A stretch of 22,500 nucleotides of DNA, taken from the NCBI GenBank assembly GCA_018398765.1, contig JAHBMJ010005868.1, forward strand, positions 86,497-108,996, given 5' to 3'. Positions within the stretch are counted from its first letter, which is position 1, and the number at the start of each line of letters is the position of its first letter. The translations under genes and the position numbers were made by a program. A model generated the notes under the pieces. It had not been told where the DNA came from and searched no databases. It saw only the letters and a program-made list of their open reading frames with translations. Below are positions 9,243 to 17,284 of this stretch, piece after piece. The DNA comes from Chromera velia (Eukaryota > Sar > Chromeraceae).

Positions 9243-10343
9243 TCTCCCTCTTTGTCCCTCGGAGGAGGACGAGGAAGACTGCTGCTGCTGGCTTCTGGAA
9301 GGAGGGGGAACCCAAGGGCGAAGCTCGATTCTGGTCTGCCCCACACGCTTGTGCGCACAGTTCTTCTCGAAATGGGTCATGTCCTGGCACTACCAGCACC
9401 TCTTCAGCCCCCACGGCTGCTGCTATTGCTGCTGCTGTTGAGAGGGAGACTGCTGGGAAGAGCGCTGACCGTTCTGTCTGTTCCCCTGATTTCTAAATCC
9501 ATGAGATCCCCGACCCCGTCTCTGCTGGCCTCTGAAGGCTCTCTCTCTACCCCCACTCTGCCTCTGCCTCGCCTTGATCTCTGCATCCCGATCAAAGGAC
9601 ATAAGCCACTCGAGCTCTTTCTTCAGAGTGGCATAGTTAATCTGTCTAAGATCCAGCTGCCCCTCCAATCCAGGAAGTTTCGATCTGAGGGAGTTGATGA
9701 GCTTTATACGCTGGTCGTCCGTGAGGGCGTTGACGATCATCATAACCTTGGTGGGATCTGCGATTTCCCACTCCGCGTTGTCGGAATCGAAGAGGAGATC
9801 CTCGAGTCTCTGGTTGATCTTTATGAACGACAGCACTACACCGCTCGGGATGACGACACGACCGTTCCGATCACGGTGGTCGAGGAGCCATGGGAAGACC
9901 TGCACACGCTCCTGTACAGCTAGCTGCATCGCCAGCAGGGTCGAGGAATACTCTTGCTTCATCTTCTCTACAATATCCTCAGGGTTCACCCGCTTCCGTC
10001 TCCATCTCCTTACATCTCTCCTGAAGGCCCGAGCATCACTTCCTGCCTTGTTCATCGCGACGATGATGTTGGATCTCCACTCCTCTGTCGAGCGGAAGTG
10101 CTTCCTCTGCAGGTGTACATTGGAGAACTCCCCCCACTGCGACACAAAATCAACAATCTCTTTCTTTCCGGCAAACTTCGGGTAGGCGGTCAGGTCCACT
10201 TTCTTCGACTCTTTCAACTTCTTTCTACAAGCGGAACCCACTCTCTGAGCTGTAGAATGGCGGGAAGACGTATTGGAAGATCCACTCACATTAGACGAGT
10301 TAGAGTGGGAGGGAGACGGGTCCTTATCCGAGAAGAAAGCCAC
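9243..10343 (-). pseudogene. gag: Copia Gag with zinc knuckle broken by TAG
   Basis: A 307-codon block (10343-9423) reads LTAYPKFAGKKEIVDFVSQW, a run with IVNALTDDQRIKLINSLR, and a basic, Gln-rich tail ending QQQQQ. This is the capsid-then-basic-tail pattern of copia Gag. TAG at 9423-9425 interrupts a CAG run. The same frame continues with CW-TAG-CQDMTHFEKNC (9398-9357), a CX2CX4HX4C zinc knuckle whose second spacer residue is the TAG at 9390-9392. The frame closes at TGA 9240-9242. The first codon of the open block is GTG, and I see no in-frame ATG between it and the preceding stop, so the original start may be lost or lie upstream of a mutation. Confidence 0.88.
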
Positions 10344-10665
10344 AGCGTCGAAGAGCTTTCGGATTTTCTAAGCCTGAACGGCTCCAGGCACAAATAGAGA
10401 AATAGGAGCAATTTTTTCTTTCTTCTCTGCCACTGCGGTACTAGTTCGACTGGGTGGAATCCATCTGTCTAACGAGTCTTCTACTCTCTCCTCCCGCTGG
10501 CCTGGAGGCGCAGCATCTCTTCGATCGAACTCTGCACTGAGTTTGGATACTTCAACGCTGATCGGTTCAAGACGTCATTAAGTAAGCCCCTGAAAAAGCT
10601 TTTCATGCCTTCAAAGTTCATTTTAACAATAAAGTGGCAACAAATCAGAGACTAGCACACTGATC
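10344..10665 (-). other. Copia 5' leader and primer-binding region
   Basis: This untranslated stretch lies between the 5' LTR and Gag. On the minus strand it starts GATCAGTGTGCTAGTC right after the LTR, where the primer-binding site should be. I cannot match it to a tRNA by eye; copia elements often use an internal tRNA fragment. Confidence 0.5.
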
Positions 10666-10893
10666 TATAAGGAATTCACGTGTCAGAACAGAGTTCGGGG
10701 AGGAGAGGATAAGCGAATGCGCCTATCCTTGAATAAATCAATGTAGATTGATTAGTTTCTTCTACACGGTGCATGCACAGTTTGTAATGTTGCAGATTTG
10801 CACAGCTTGTAGCACGCTGAGCCCAAGCCGAAGTCCCTGGGACCGCGGCCGTGAAAGGCCGGCGTCAATCGACCCTAGACGCAATCTCAAACA
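10666..10893 (-). repeat. Copia 5' LTR
   Basis: This is the partner of 4958-5185. On the element strand it starts TGTTTGAGATTGCG and ends CCTTATA, so the termini are TG...TA rather than the usual TG...CA. It carries the element's presumed promoter. Confidence 0.93.
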
Positions 10894-10898
10894 CTAGG
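10894..10898. repeat. CTAGG target-site duplication, right
   Basis: Exact copy of 4953-4957, directly abutting the LTR. Confidence 0.85.
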
Positions 10899-11236
10899 TA
10901 TGTTTTTATATCTATAGCCGCTAATTAAATCTTAGTTAACCAAGTACGGCAAGTGGGAGACAAGCATCCATTCAACGATTCCATTGCCATCCATGCAACA
11001 AGTACTTAGTTGTCTAAGTCCCTGCACTATAAAATTAAAAAAAAAATAAGAACATCATTTTTTTTTAATTTTATAATTTTAGACCCAAATCCTAGACCAA
11101 ATCAATAGGAACATTTAATAATAAAAAAGTGAAATAGAGTTTATATTGGAATGTATACACATATTGTTTAAAAAATATATTCTAAAAACATCTTAACATA
11201 TTCTTTTTCTTTATACTGATAACTTTTGAAGACTGA
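10899..11236. other. AT-rich spacer between two LTR elements
   Basis: No coding frame is visible. It contains the perfect hairpin at 11028-11075 and the left CTGA flank of the next element at 11233-11236. Confidence 0.6.
11028..11075. repeat. Perfect 18-bp inverted repeat (A/T hairpin)
   Basis: TATAAAATT followed by nine A at 11028-11045 pairs exactly with nine T followed by AATTTTATA at 11058-11075, with a 12-base loop. Confidence 0.9.
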
Positions 11237-11875
11237 TGTTATGTAGTAGTGGAACCCCAAACTTTGAAAAAGGAAAATACCTAGACCCTAAGTACTAAAA
11301 GGTCTAGACTTAGAATAATACCCGACCGAGCAATAGAGAAATACCCAATCAAGCTATATGAAGCTCTAGTATAAGCTAGTATAGAATTTATACAGTGAGC
11401 AAGGCCGAGCTAAAGTCTTCCAGCAAAGCCGAACTAAAGTCTTTTAAGTCACACTCAGATCAAGTCTTTCAACCTTGACCGAGTAAAAGTTCTTCAAGCC
11501 ATGCCAAGATAAAATCATGCTGAGCCAAAGCCGAGCTAGCCAGCCACGGCCTGTATCACACCAAAGTTGGACTGTCGCATTTGCAAAAGACTTCCTGGAA
11601 GACTCAAAAGCAACATAAAGTCTTTCAATCAATAAATCAAGATCAAGAAATCCAAGCAACACTTCTGGCAAGATCAGATCGACAATTCTGCACTTTTTGA
11701 AAAACAATTCCCTTTGAGAAAATGAACCTGTAAACAGTACTGAACATAGCACTCAACATTAGACTCTTACGCTATACAGGGCTTACATCCTGTCTCTGCC
11801 TAGGACTAGGTCCCTTAGAGATCCTTATAAATTCTGGCTGCCTTCTAACAAATAGGGTCGGAGCAGTACAGAACA
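11237..11875 (+). repeat. Left LTR of the second LTR element
   Basis: It starts TGTTATGTAGTAGTGGAACC and ends GCAGTACAGAACA, and matches 17285-17963 along its whole length. It contains six degenerate ~25-bp units at 11404-11545. Confidence 0.88.
11404..11545 (+). repeat. ~25-bp minisatellite inside the LTR
   Basis: Six units related to GCCGAGCTAAAGTCTTNCAG start at about 11404, 11428, 11453, 11478, 11503 and 11530. The same array is present in the right LTR (about 17464-17610), so it belongs to the element. Confidence 0.75.
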
Positions 11876-11877
11876 CG

Positions 11878-11893
11878 TGGTGACGCTTTCAGC
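11878..11893 (+). other. Candidate primer-binding site
   Basis: TGGTGACGCTTTCAGC begins two bases after the CA end of the left LTR. A TGG start is expected because tRNAs end in CCA. I cannot identify the tRNA by eye. Confidence 0.4.
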
Positions 11894-11899
11894 AAGAGT

Positions 11900-12345
11900 T
11901 GAACCTTCTGTTTCTTTGACAAATCCTACACTCAGACGAAGAACAGACCTCGTGAAGCTCTGTCCAAAACCCTCACAGAAAAAACTGACCCTTCTGTTCC
12001 TTATGCAGAATTGGCACCTTGAGAAGAAATGAAGCTCACAGCGAAGCTCTGGCCAAAACTCCAACACACAGAAGACTCCAAGGACCTTTTTGCTTCTTTG
12101 TGCAAAACCTTGTGCTCAAAAAGAAACCGGGCCTTACAGCGAAGCCCTGCCTAAAACTCCTACAGACAAGAATCGACCCTCCTGCTTTTCTTGAGAAAAC
12201 CTACGCTACCAGGAAAACCAGACCCTATGGCGAAGCTTTGCTAAAAACTAAAAAAAAAAAAGAGAAAGTGAGAGAGAGGGAGAAGCAGCTACTCACTATC
12301 ACATCCTGACCAAACAGCAAAGCTCTGTCTAAAATTCTGACACAA
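11900..12345 (+). repeat. Degenerate ~90-bp tandem repeat array
   Basis: A core of the form (G/A)AAGC(T/C)(C/T)TG(N)CNAAAACTC recurs at 11954, 12043, 12141, 12232 and 12319 (spacings 89, 98, 91 and 87). Between cores lies a second conserved block, GACCCTTCTGTTCCTTATG-like. Spacings are not multiples of three, so it is probably not a coding repeat. It sits where the 5' leader of the LTR element should be. Confidence 0.7.
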
Positions 12346-12420
12346 ACCAACTAGGAAACCAACCTGAAGAGACGATGAGAGGAGGAAACAACAACCATGA
12401 CACAACCACCTGAGGGACAC

Positions 12421-12577
12421 CTGTTCTTCATACTTGGGTGGATAGCGACCAAAGAGGAACTCTCCAACAGCAAAAAGAGAGTAAAGATGATCACAAACAC
12501 TACGATCAGGAGGGCAGCACACGTATTCACCGGAATTGAAGAGCGCAAGGAGCAAGGACATTGTGAAAACGCGCTGA
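12421..12577 (-). CDS. Candidate exon encoding a transmembrane helix
   Basis: Acceptor GGTTCCATCAG (12579-12578) and AACAG|GTGTCC bound a 157-bp stretch. One frame gives CAALLIVVFVIIFTLFLLL followed by ESSSLVAIHPSMKN, a strong membrane helix. Another gives SLFAVGEFLFGRYPPKYEEQ. Both are open. Confidence 0.35.
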
Positions 12578-15500
12578 CTGATGGAACCATGAAGGGCGGA
12601 GAGAGTAAGAGGAGAAATCACACCACGGTAAAGTCGTCATTTGAGTTAGGGACACCTTGCAACCTATTTTTGTTTTCATGTAGATGATTCGCAAACATAC
12701 AAGAAAGACACGAGGCGAATTGAAGTATGTTGCATCAATCTTAACAGGATCAGAAAGACGCAATATAAAGAGTCAAATGAAAAAAAAAAACGGAACAAAC
12801 GAAAACAAGTCCACCTTGACCGTCAAAACAGAGTCTTCAACACTCTGGGTGCACAGAAGAAGGAATGGTGAGGAAACATAAGAACGTACACAAACACACA
12901 CACATACATTATCAAAGCAAGAGACCCAGGCGGCACAGCGAAAGCATACACTCTGAATGGCATCTTCTTTGTTTTGATCTCTATCCTAACTGAAAAAGAA
13001 AAAAAAGAGAGAGAGAGACGAAGTTATGAGCACAGAAAGTCACGACTGCGAATAATCCGAAAAGGAATAAACGTACGAATGGTGTAGATCCCTGTGCGCC
13101 CTAGCCTTCCCCTCTCAAAGATTTGCAGCCAGCCAGCAGCATCATAGCCGCAGAAATCGGCCCGACGACGCAAGCGTACAACGATCAAGAAATCGAGCTG
13201 ACCAAGCAGGGATGAACGAGCCAAAGCGGGCATCGGCCCTACTACTCCATTGGAGCACGTCAAGTCTGAGGGGGACACCCGCCTCTAATCACCAACTGTA
13301 TATACAAACAGAGAAAAAGAAGGGGGGGGGAAGAAGCAGATCAAATCCCTCGAGCAATGTACAGAAGAAGAAAACACATTCAAGATGGAAGCCTTAGCTT
13401 AGGGAAGGAGAAACGAACAAACGAATGAAAAAAGGTCAATCAGACTCTGATTCAGACGCAAACAAAAGAGCATATTAAGTCGAGAAAGTCTCTGGAAAAA
13501 GGGAAATATAGAAGAAATACTCAGTACCTGATCAAATACAAGGGATGGAAGAAAGGATACTGGACCAATGAGAAAGATGTGGCTTGTCCTGACCAATTTC
13601 CCCCCCCATCAACGAAAACTCGAAAAGAAAGAAAAAAAAATAAACACAACGGGGGGACCTCCTAACCCAACCAGGAAAGGAGACTGGAGAGAGCAAGGAA
13701 GTCCTCGATATATACCCGAGTAAGAAAAAAACCCGATCTGCGCACATGTAAATATGGATAATGCGATTATCTTTCTCTCTCCTCATTCTCGAACAAACCA
13801 CTGCTCTACCACCCTTAACCGCTTGACCACAACAGATCAAAATAAAAGAAGAAACGCTCAGGACGAGAACTAATTACAAAGAGGCAAACATAGCTGAAGG
13901 GGGGTGAGAATTGAAGATAGATAAGGGGAGAAATACAGAGGAAGATGAGGGAAGAAGGGTAAGGTCAAACTGATTGACCTTCCTGCCTGACCTTTCTGCT
14001 TAACCAAAGTGGTCAGAACAGATAGAAAGGAAAGAATGTGCCATCTCCCTCAAAGAGAACCATCACAGACAAGCAGACCAACTTATTTGGTTAAGGGAAG
14101 AGTGGCAATGGGGAAGAAAGTTGGAGGAAGAAAGGAAGAACGGATAGGCAGACTGAATGACTGACCTTCATCAAGTCATCGGCACGAAACGGAAGCGCCT
14201 GCACATTAGGGAGAGAGACCAGCCTCCAAACAGCAAGAACAGATGCTAGAGGGTGCAACTGAGTCTCTGCATGCAAGCATAGGGAGAAAAAAAGGAGTTA
14301 GAGGGGTAGAGAAAGGGAGAATGAAGAGAAGACGGCAAATGGAGAAAGATGGGGAAAGGTCAGACAGTCACGGTCCAAGCATGCTTCAATCACTTGCTGT
14401 CCATGAAACCGACGACCCAATGAGAAGATGAGAGAAAGAACAACACCAACAAATCCGCAAGAGGGAGAAGAAAAGTCAAGAAAGTAGGAAGAAGAAGGAG
14501 ATGGAGAATGAATAGGGAAGGAGGAGACGACGGGTGTGATCAACTTACCTTCATGACTTGCGCTTTGACTTACCTTCACTACTGCCAATACACCCAGAGT
14601 TGCATCCATACACACACTCAGCAAAACCTATGAAACAACACTCTCTAAATGCTGCTTTTTCCTTGAATAAAAGGAAAGGATGGCAAAAAAGGGGAAATAA
14701 GAGAAAAGGGGAGAAGAAGACGCGTGAAGACGACTTAAGAGCACCTCTACATCAGAAATGACTGACCTTGATGAGAATAAAGCTCATTCTTGTCCTTTTT
14801 CTCTGTTCGTAGGCACCCACCCCAGGCCTAAATGAGGCAAGGGGAGGCGGTCAGGATTTTTTTACTGTCAACCTCCAAGTCTGTATAGTTTATATGTATG
14901 CAAATGTGCACACCCTTTCTCATGATGTGTTTGGTGCACCTCTTTGCGTATGAAATCAAAAGTGCGCACCCCTTTCTCATGATGTGTTTGAGCGCACCGT
15001 CTTGTTTTTTTTTACTCATCACGATAGATACGCACCCTTTTTTATGATGTGTTTGAGCATGTTCCTTCGGATGAGAAGATGGTAGCTGGAAAAGACCAGG
15101 GATTTGCGGAAGGAAGACCGAAAGAGAAAAGAAGGACATAAAAGGACACGAGGAAAAAACAAAGTCGCCTCCATACAGGAAACGAAACAGAGAGAAGCAA
15201 GACGTAATTCATTGAGAAACAGAAGAAAAAAAAAGAAGAAAGAAGCAAGGAAGAGAAAGAATTGAAAACGGAGGAATTTCTATCTGAACAAAGTGGTTAG
15301 CACTTTGGCGTATTTACTTTCTGCATCCAAACAGTGACACGAAAGGTATGGACATTCGGCAGGCAGCTGAGTGTGCCACGGCCCATAATCACAATTGTTC
15401 AACCAACGAAGGTTTCGCAACTTACAAAGATAAGAAAAGAAGCGAAAGAAACATGTGAAGGACAGTCGGACGGAAAATGAAAAGGAGAGAAAGAAGCAAG

Positions 15501-17218
15501 AAGAAGAAGAAGAAAAAAAGTAAAGAAAAAATAGTACGTCTCAAAAGGCTTGCAGGACTTGTACGCGAGCACACCAGTACAGATTCTGTTCGGACCACGA
15601 GATACCGATCAGGGGAGGAGGAGAAAGTTACCCCCTCCGCGATGAGAGGGGAAACATAGACAACCTCGCTGTAAGACCTGCCCGTGACGAACGGCCCAAG
15701 CAAAAGCCTCAGAAGGGATAGGAAAGAAAGGGTCTCACAGGCTATACCAGAATGCCGCATACATGTGGAAGAACCAACTCACTATTGAGAAATCTTCGGT
15801 TACACGGTCTTTCCCCGCTCTGCAGGTAGACTTGGAGTAAGAGCAATGCCCTGCGATGATAGAAAGGCATGAGGAGAGAACATTAAAAGGGGGCATGTGC
15901 GAAACCAAGGATGGGTGATGGATAGAAAGGGCAAGCAAGCGGAATGCTCTCTCCGGCTGTCCACACCACTATGATTAATATTTGAAGCGCGCAGTAGTAC
16001 CATCAAACTGGGCGAGGTTGTCTGGAAGCAGTACGATAAGGCGGCCACCCATGAGTGAGCACATGCTCGGACCGGCTGACTTAGAAGATTAGATAACACC
16101 TGAGATGAGATATCAAAACATAAATAGAAAAGAAGAAACAAAGAGAGACATCGCATGAAAAGACAGTAAGCATGGCACCAGTCACTCATAATGGGAGGGT
16201 CATCAGTCTGCAAGGATGCTTGCACTGTAGGGATGCCTGCAGGGATAGATGAGTGGGGACACCCATAAAAGAACCCCCCAGAGGAAGCTGACTATGGCAT
16301 TCACTAGGTGTTCCGTAAAAAGAAGAAGGTCTTGGCAAGGAAGGGACCTAACCCTGAAAGAAACATAATACAGATGGAAGAGTTGAGACAAAAAGAAGCA
16401 CAATCCAGTACAATGAAGCAGCAAGCACAGTCAAAGAGAAGACGGAAGTGGCTAACATGAGTCAAGATGACCAGTTGTAGGGGAGAAAATAAACGGGAAA
16501 CAGTTTGAGAACTACTCTCAACCGACAAGGAAGGCACCAGTATGAGGAGAGAAGCACCTCTTGACACCGCAAAGAGGAACAAGCATCAAGAAAAGGAGAT
16601 GGCTCAGCAACATTAACCGTCCGAACCATTACTAAACAGAAAAGGAAGAGAAGCAAGAAGACTTGGAGACAATTGAGTAGAAAGCAGTCTTTCATATAGA
16701 TATATAAAAGACTTCAGGTGCGTACGTACGGCAAATGCACGCAGCACATAGCCTAGCATATAGCAGAAATATTGAAAGACTAAACATATTGCGGGTGGAA
16801 GAACAGAAAAAGACTTCAAAATGCACATAAAGAATTCAAAACAACTCACTTCATTCAGTTCCATTCCATGAAGCACGTGAAAGTTCTCCAAAAAGGGATC
16901 GGGCGTGGAAAGCCCCCTGGCGATACTTCGGATCGAAATAGTCGATCCCAGGTCTTGTCAAGGCTAGCTGGAGCCCTTGGCTGCGTGGCCCCCACCCTCA
17001 CATAGTCCTTGGAAGAGCCGATGCGCGCTTCACCAGGCACAAAAGAAGAACCACATTCACGAACACCATAGAGACTACACAGCAGCCACAAGAATACATA
17101 CAAACAATGTCCTCCCGCCAAACTTACTTGGATCTAAAAGGAAGATCGAAATCTTGAAGGAGACGGCAAGTTGCAAATCAGTGATTTTTCCCTTCACGTT
17201 TTTATCTGACGCGATGGT
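12421..17218 (-). CDS. Candidate multi-exon gene (fragment) antisense inside the LTR element
   Basis: The minus strand is pyrimidine-rich, with short protein-like islands bounded by good GT-AG sites. Candidate exons in transcription order are 17218-17128, 16953-16850, 16353-about 16205, 15850-15783, about 15720-15540, 14827-14767, 14581-14549, 14198-14166, 13265-13077, 12989-12908 and 12577-12421. Several adjacent pairs are phase-compatible (17128 to 16953; 13077 to 12989; 14767 to 14198). Many islands are open in two frames and I cannot assemble one uninterrupted protein, so exon choice is provisional and the gene may be decayed or 5'-truncated. No ATG is found in the first exon, which lies 67 bp from the right LTR. 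Hydrophobic helices in the last exons hint at a membrane protein. The family is not recognised. Confidence 0.4.
12908..12989 (-). CDS. Candidate 82-bp exon
   Basis: Bounded by a textbook acceptor (TTTTTTTCTTTTTCAG) and TAAT|GTATGTGTG. Only one of three frames is open, and it is the one the previous exon's phase requires: RIEIKTKKMPFRVYAF then AVPPGSLALI. Confidence 0.45.
13077..13265 (-). CDS. Candidate 189-bp exon
   Basis: After GTCCCCCTCAG (13267-13266) the frame reads LTCSNGVVGPMPALARSS, LLGQLDFLIVVRLRRRAD, FCGYDAAGWLQIFERGRL, GRTGIYTI, with donor CATTC|GTACGT. It splits a codon in phase with the next exon. If the donor is ignored the frame runs on to TAA at 13024-13026. This is the longest and most protein-like island of the antisense gene. 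Confidence 0.45.
14166..14198 (-). CDS. Candidate 33-bp microexon ALPFRADDLMK
   Basis: A polypyrimidine tract ending CCCTAATGTGCAG precedes an 11-codon phase-0 exon ending ATGAAG|GTCAGT. The donor is identical in form to that of the preceding exon and to the one at 1205 in the plus-strand gene. Confidence 0.42.
14549..14581 (-). CDS. Candidate microexon with two alternative GTAAGT donors
   Basis: An acceptor GTATTGGCAG (14583-14582) is followed by AAG|GTAAGT after 8 bases and again after 33 bases. Use of the first donor keeps phase with 14198; use of the second gives VKVSQSASHE but then meets a stop. This could be alternative splicing or coincidence. Confidence 0.3.
14767..14827 (-). CDS. 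Candidate 61-bp exon
   Basis: Acceptor CCTCCCCTTGCCTCATTTAG (14829-14828) and donor ATCAAG|GTCAGT bound the exon. Frames AWGGCLRTEKKDKNELYS and PGVGAYEQRKRTRMSFIL are both open. The second ends in phase 0 and joins the 33-bp exon downstream directly. Confidence 0.42.
14890..15060 (-). repeat. Three-copy repeat around CATGATGTGTTTG
   Basis: On the plus strand, G(T/C)(G/A)CACCC(C)TTTCTCATGATGTGTTTG recurs with cores near 14921, 14978 and 15043 (spacings about 57 and 65). The minus strand translates as repeated KHIMRKG. Flanking GTGC/GCGCAC bases make each copy partly palindromic. Confidence 0.7.
15783..15850 (-). CDS. Candidate 68-bp exon
   Basis: Bounded by CTTTCTATCATCGCAG (acceptor at 15852-15851) and CAATA|GTGAGTTGG. 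Two frames are open across it: HCSYSKSTCRAGKDRVTE and ALLLLQVYLQSGERPCNR. The splice sites are among the best in the window. Confidence 0.4.
16203..16353 (-). CDS. Candidate exon with a hydrophobic helix
   Basis: After TTTCTTTCAG (acceptor AG at 16355-16354) one frame reads RSLPCQDLLLFTEHLVNA then IVSFLWGVLLWVSPLIYP, a plausible transmembrane helix. It stays open to TGA at 16203. No clear donor was found. Confidence 0.3.
16850..16953 (-). CDS. Candidate exon 2 of the antisense gene
   Basis: With acceptor TTGACAAG at 16955-16954, the exon is 104 bp, phase-compatible with exon 1, and ends GAA|GTGAGT. It reads LGSTISIRSIARGLSTPD then PFLENFHVLHGMELNE. A second frame over the same bases (RPGIDYFDPKYRQGAFHA onward) is equally protein-like, but hits TGA just before the donor. 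I cannot decide which is real. Confidence 0.4.
17128..17218 (-). CDS. Candidate exon 1 of the antisense gene
   Basis: The frame TIASDKNVKGKITDLQ then LAVSFKISIFLLDP is followed by a strong CCAA|GTAAGT donor (17127-17122). It leaves one base of a split codon. An in-frame TGA lies just upstream and there is no ATG, so a real start or acceptor is missing between the exon and the LTR. This is compatible with truncation when the gene was captured. Confidence 0.45.
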
Positions 17219-17250
17219 CGCTCAGACTGCCCGGCTGAGGCCTCAGTGAT

Positions 17251-17284
17251 TTGGGTGTGGAACCCCAAACTTTGAAAAGGGGCA
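17251..17284 (+). repeat. Polypurine tract embedded in a duplicated LTR segment
   Basis: GTGGAACCCCAAACTTTGAA from the 5' end of the LTR is repeated just upstream of the right LTR, ending GAAAAGGGGCA before TGTATTATG. The purine run sits where the plus-strand primer tract is expected. Confidence 0.6.

Larger units (their letters stand above)
4958..10893 (-). mobile_element. Ty1/copia-type LTR retrotransposon, full-length but inactivated
   Basis: The unit is bounded by two 228-bp direct LTRs (4958-5185 and 10666-10893) and a CTAGG target-site duplication. The minus strand encodes Gag with a CCHC knuckle, aspartic protease (DSGCS), integrase (D-D-E), reverse transcriptase (VDD) and RNase H. 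The order protease-integrase-RT-RNase H is diagnostic of the Pseudoviridae (copia) lineage. Three frame segments cover the polyprotein, with shifts near 7600 and between about 6380 and 6570, and several premature stops. The element therefore cannot make its own polyprotein without recoding. LTR divergence of about 10% indicates an old insertion. Confidence 0.95.

Noticed and set aside
8820..9923. A 367-codon plus-strand open frame, longer than any other single open frame in the window
   Set aside because: It lies antisense to the copia Gag/protease, where the minus strand has the zinc knuckle and DSGCS motifs. Its sequence is an Arg/Leu/Ser-rich mirror with no domain.
12019..12309. A 96-codon plus-strand frame over the ~90-bp array with a loose ~30-residue periodicity
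   Set aside because: Unit spacings (89, 98, 91, 87) break the frame, so the periodicity reflects the DNA repeat rather than a protein repeat.
13788..13830. tRNA-like minus-strand segment (TGGTCAAGCGGTTAAGG with a later GTTCGAG)
   Set aside because: It resembles a tRNA A box, but the B-box-like part is too close and imperfect, and no acceptor or anticodon stems can be drawn.
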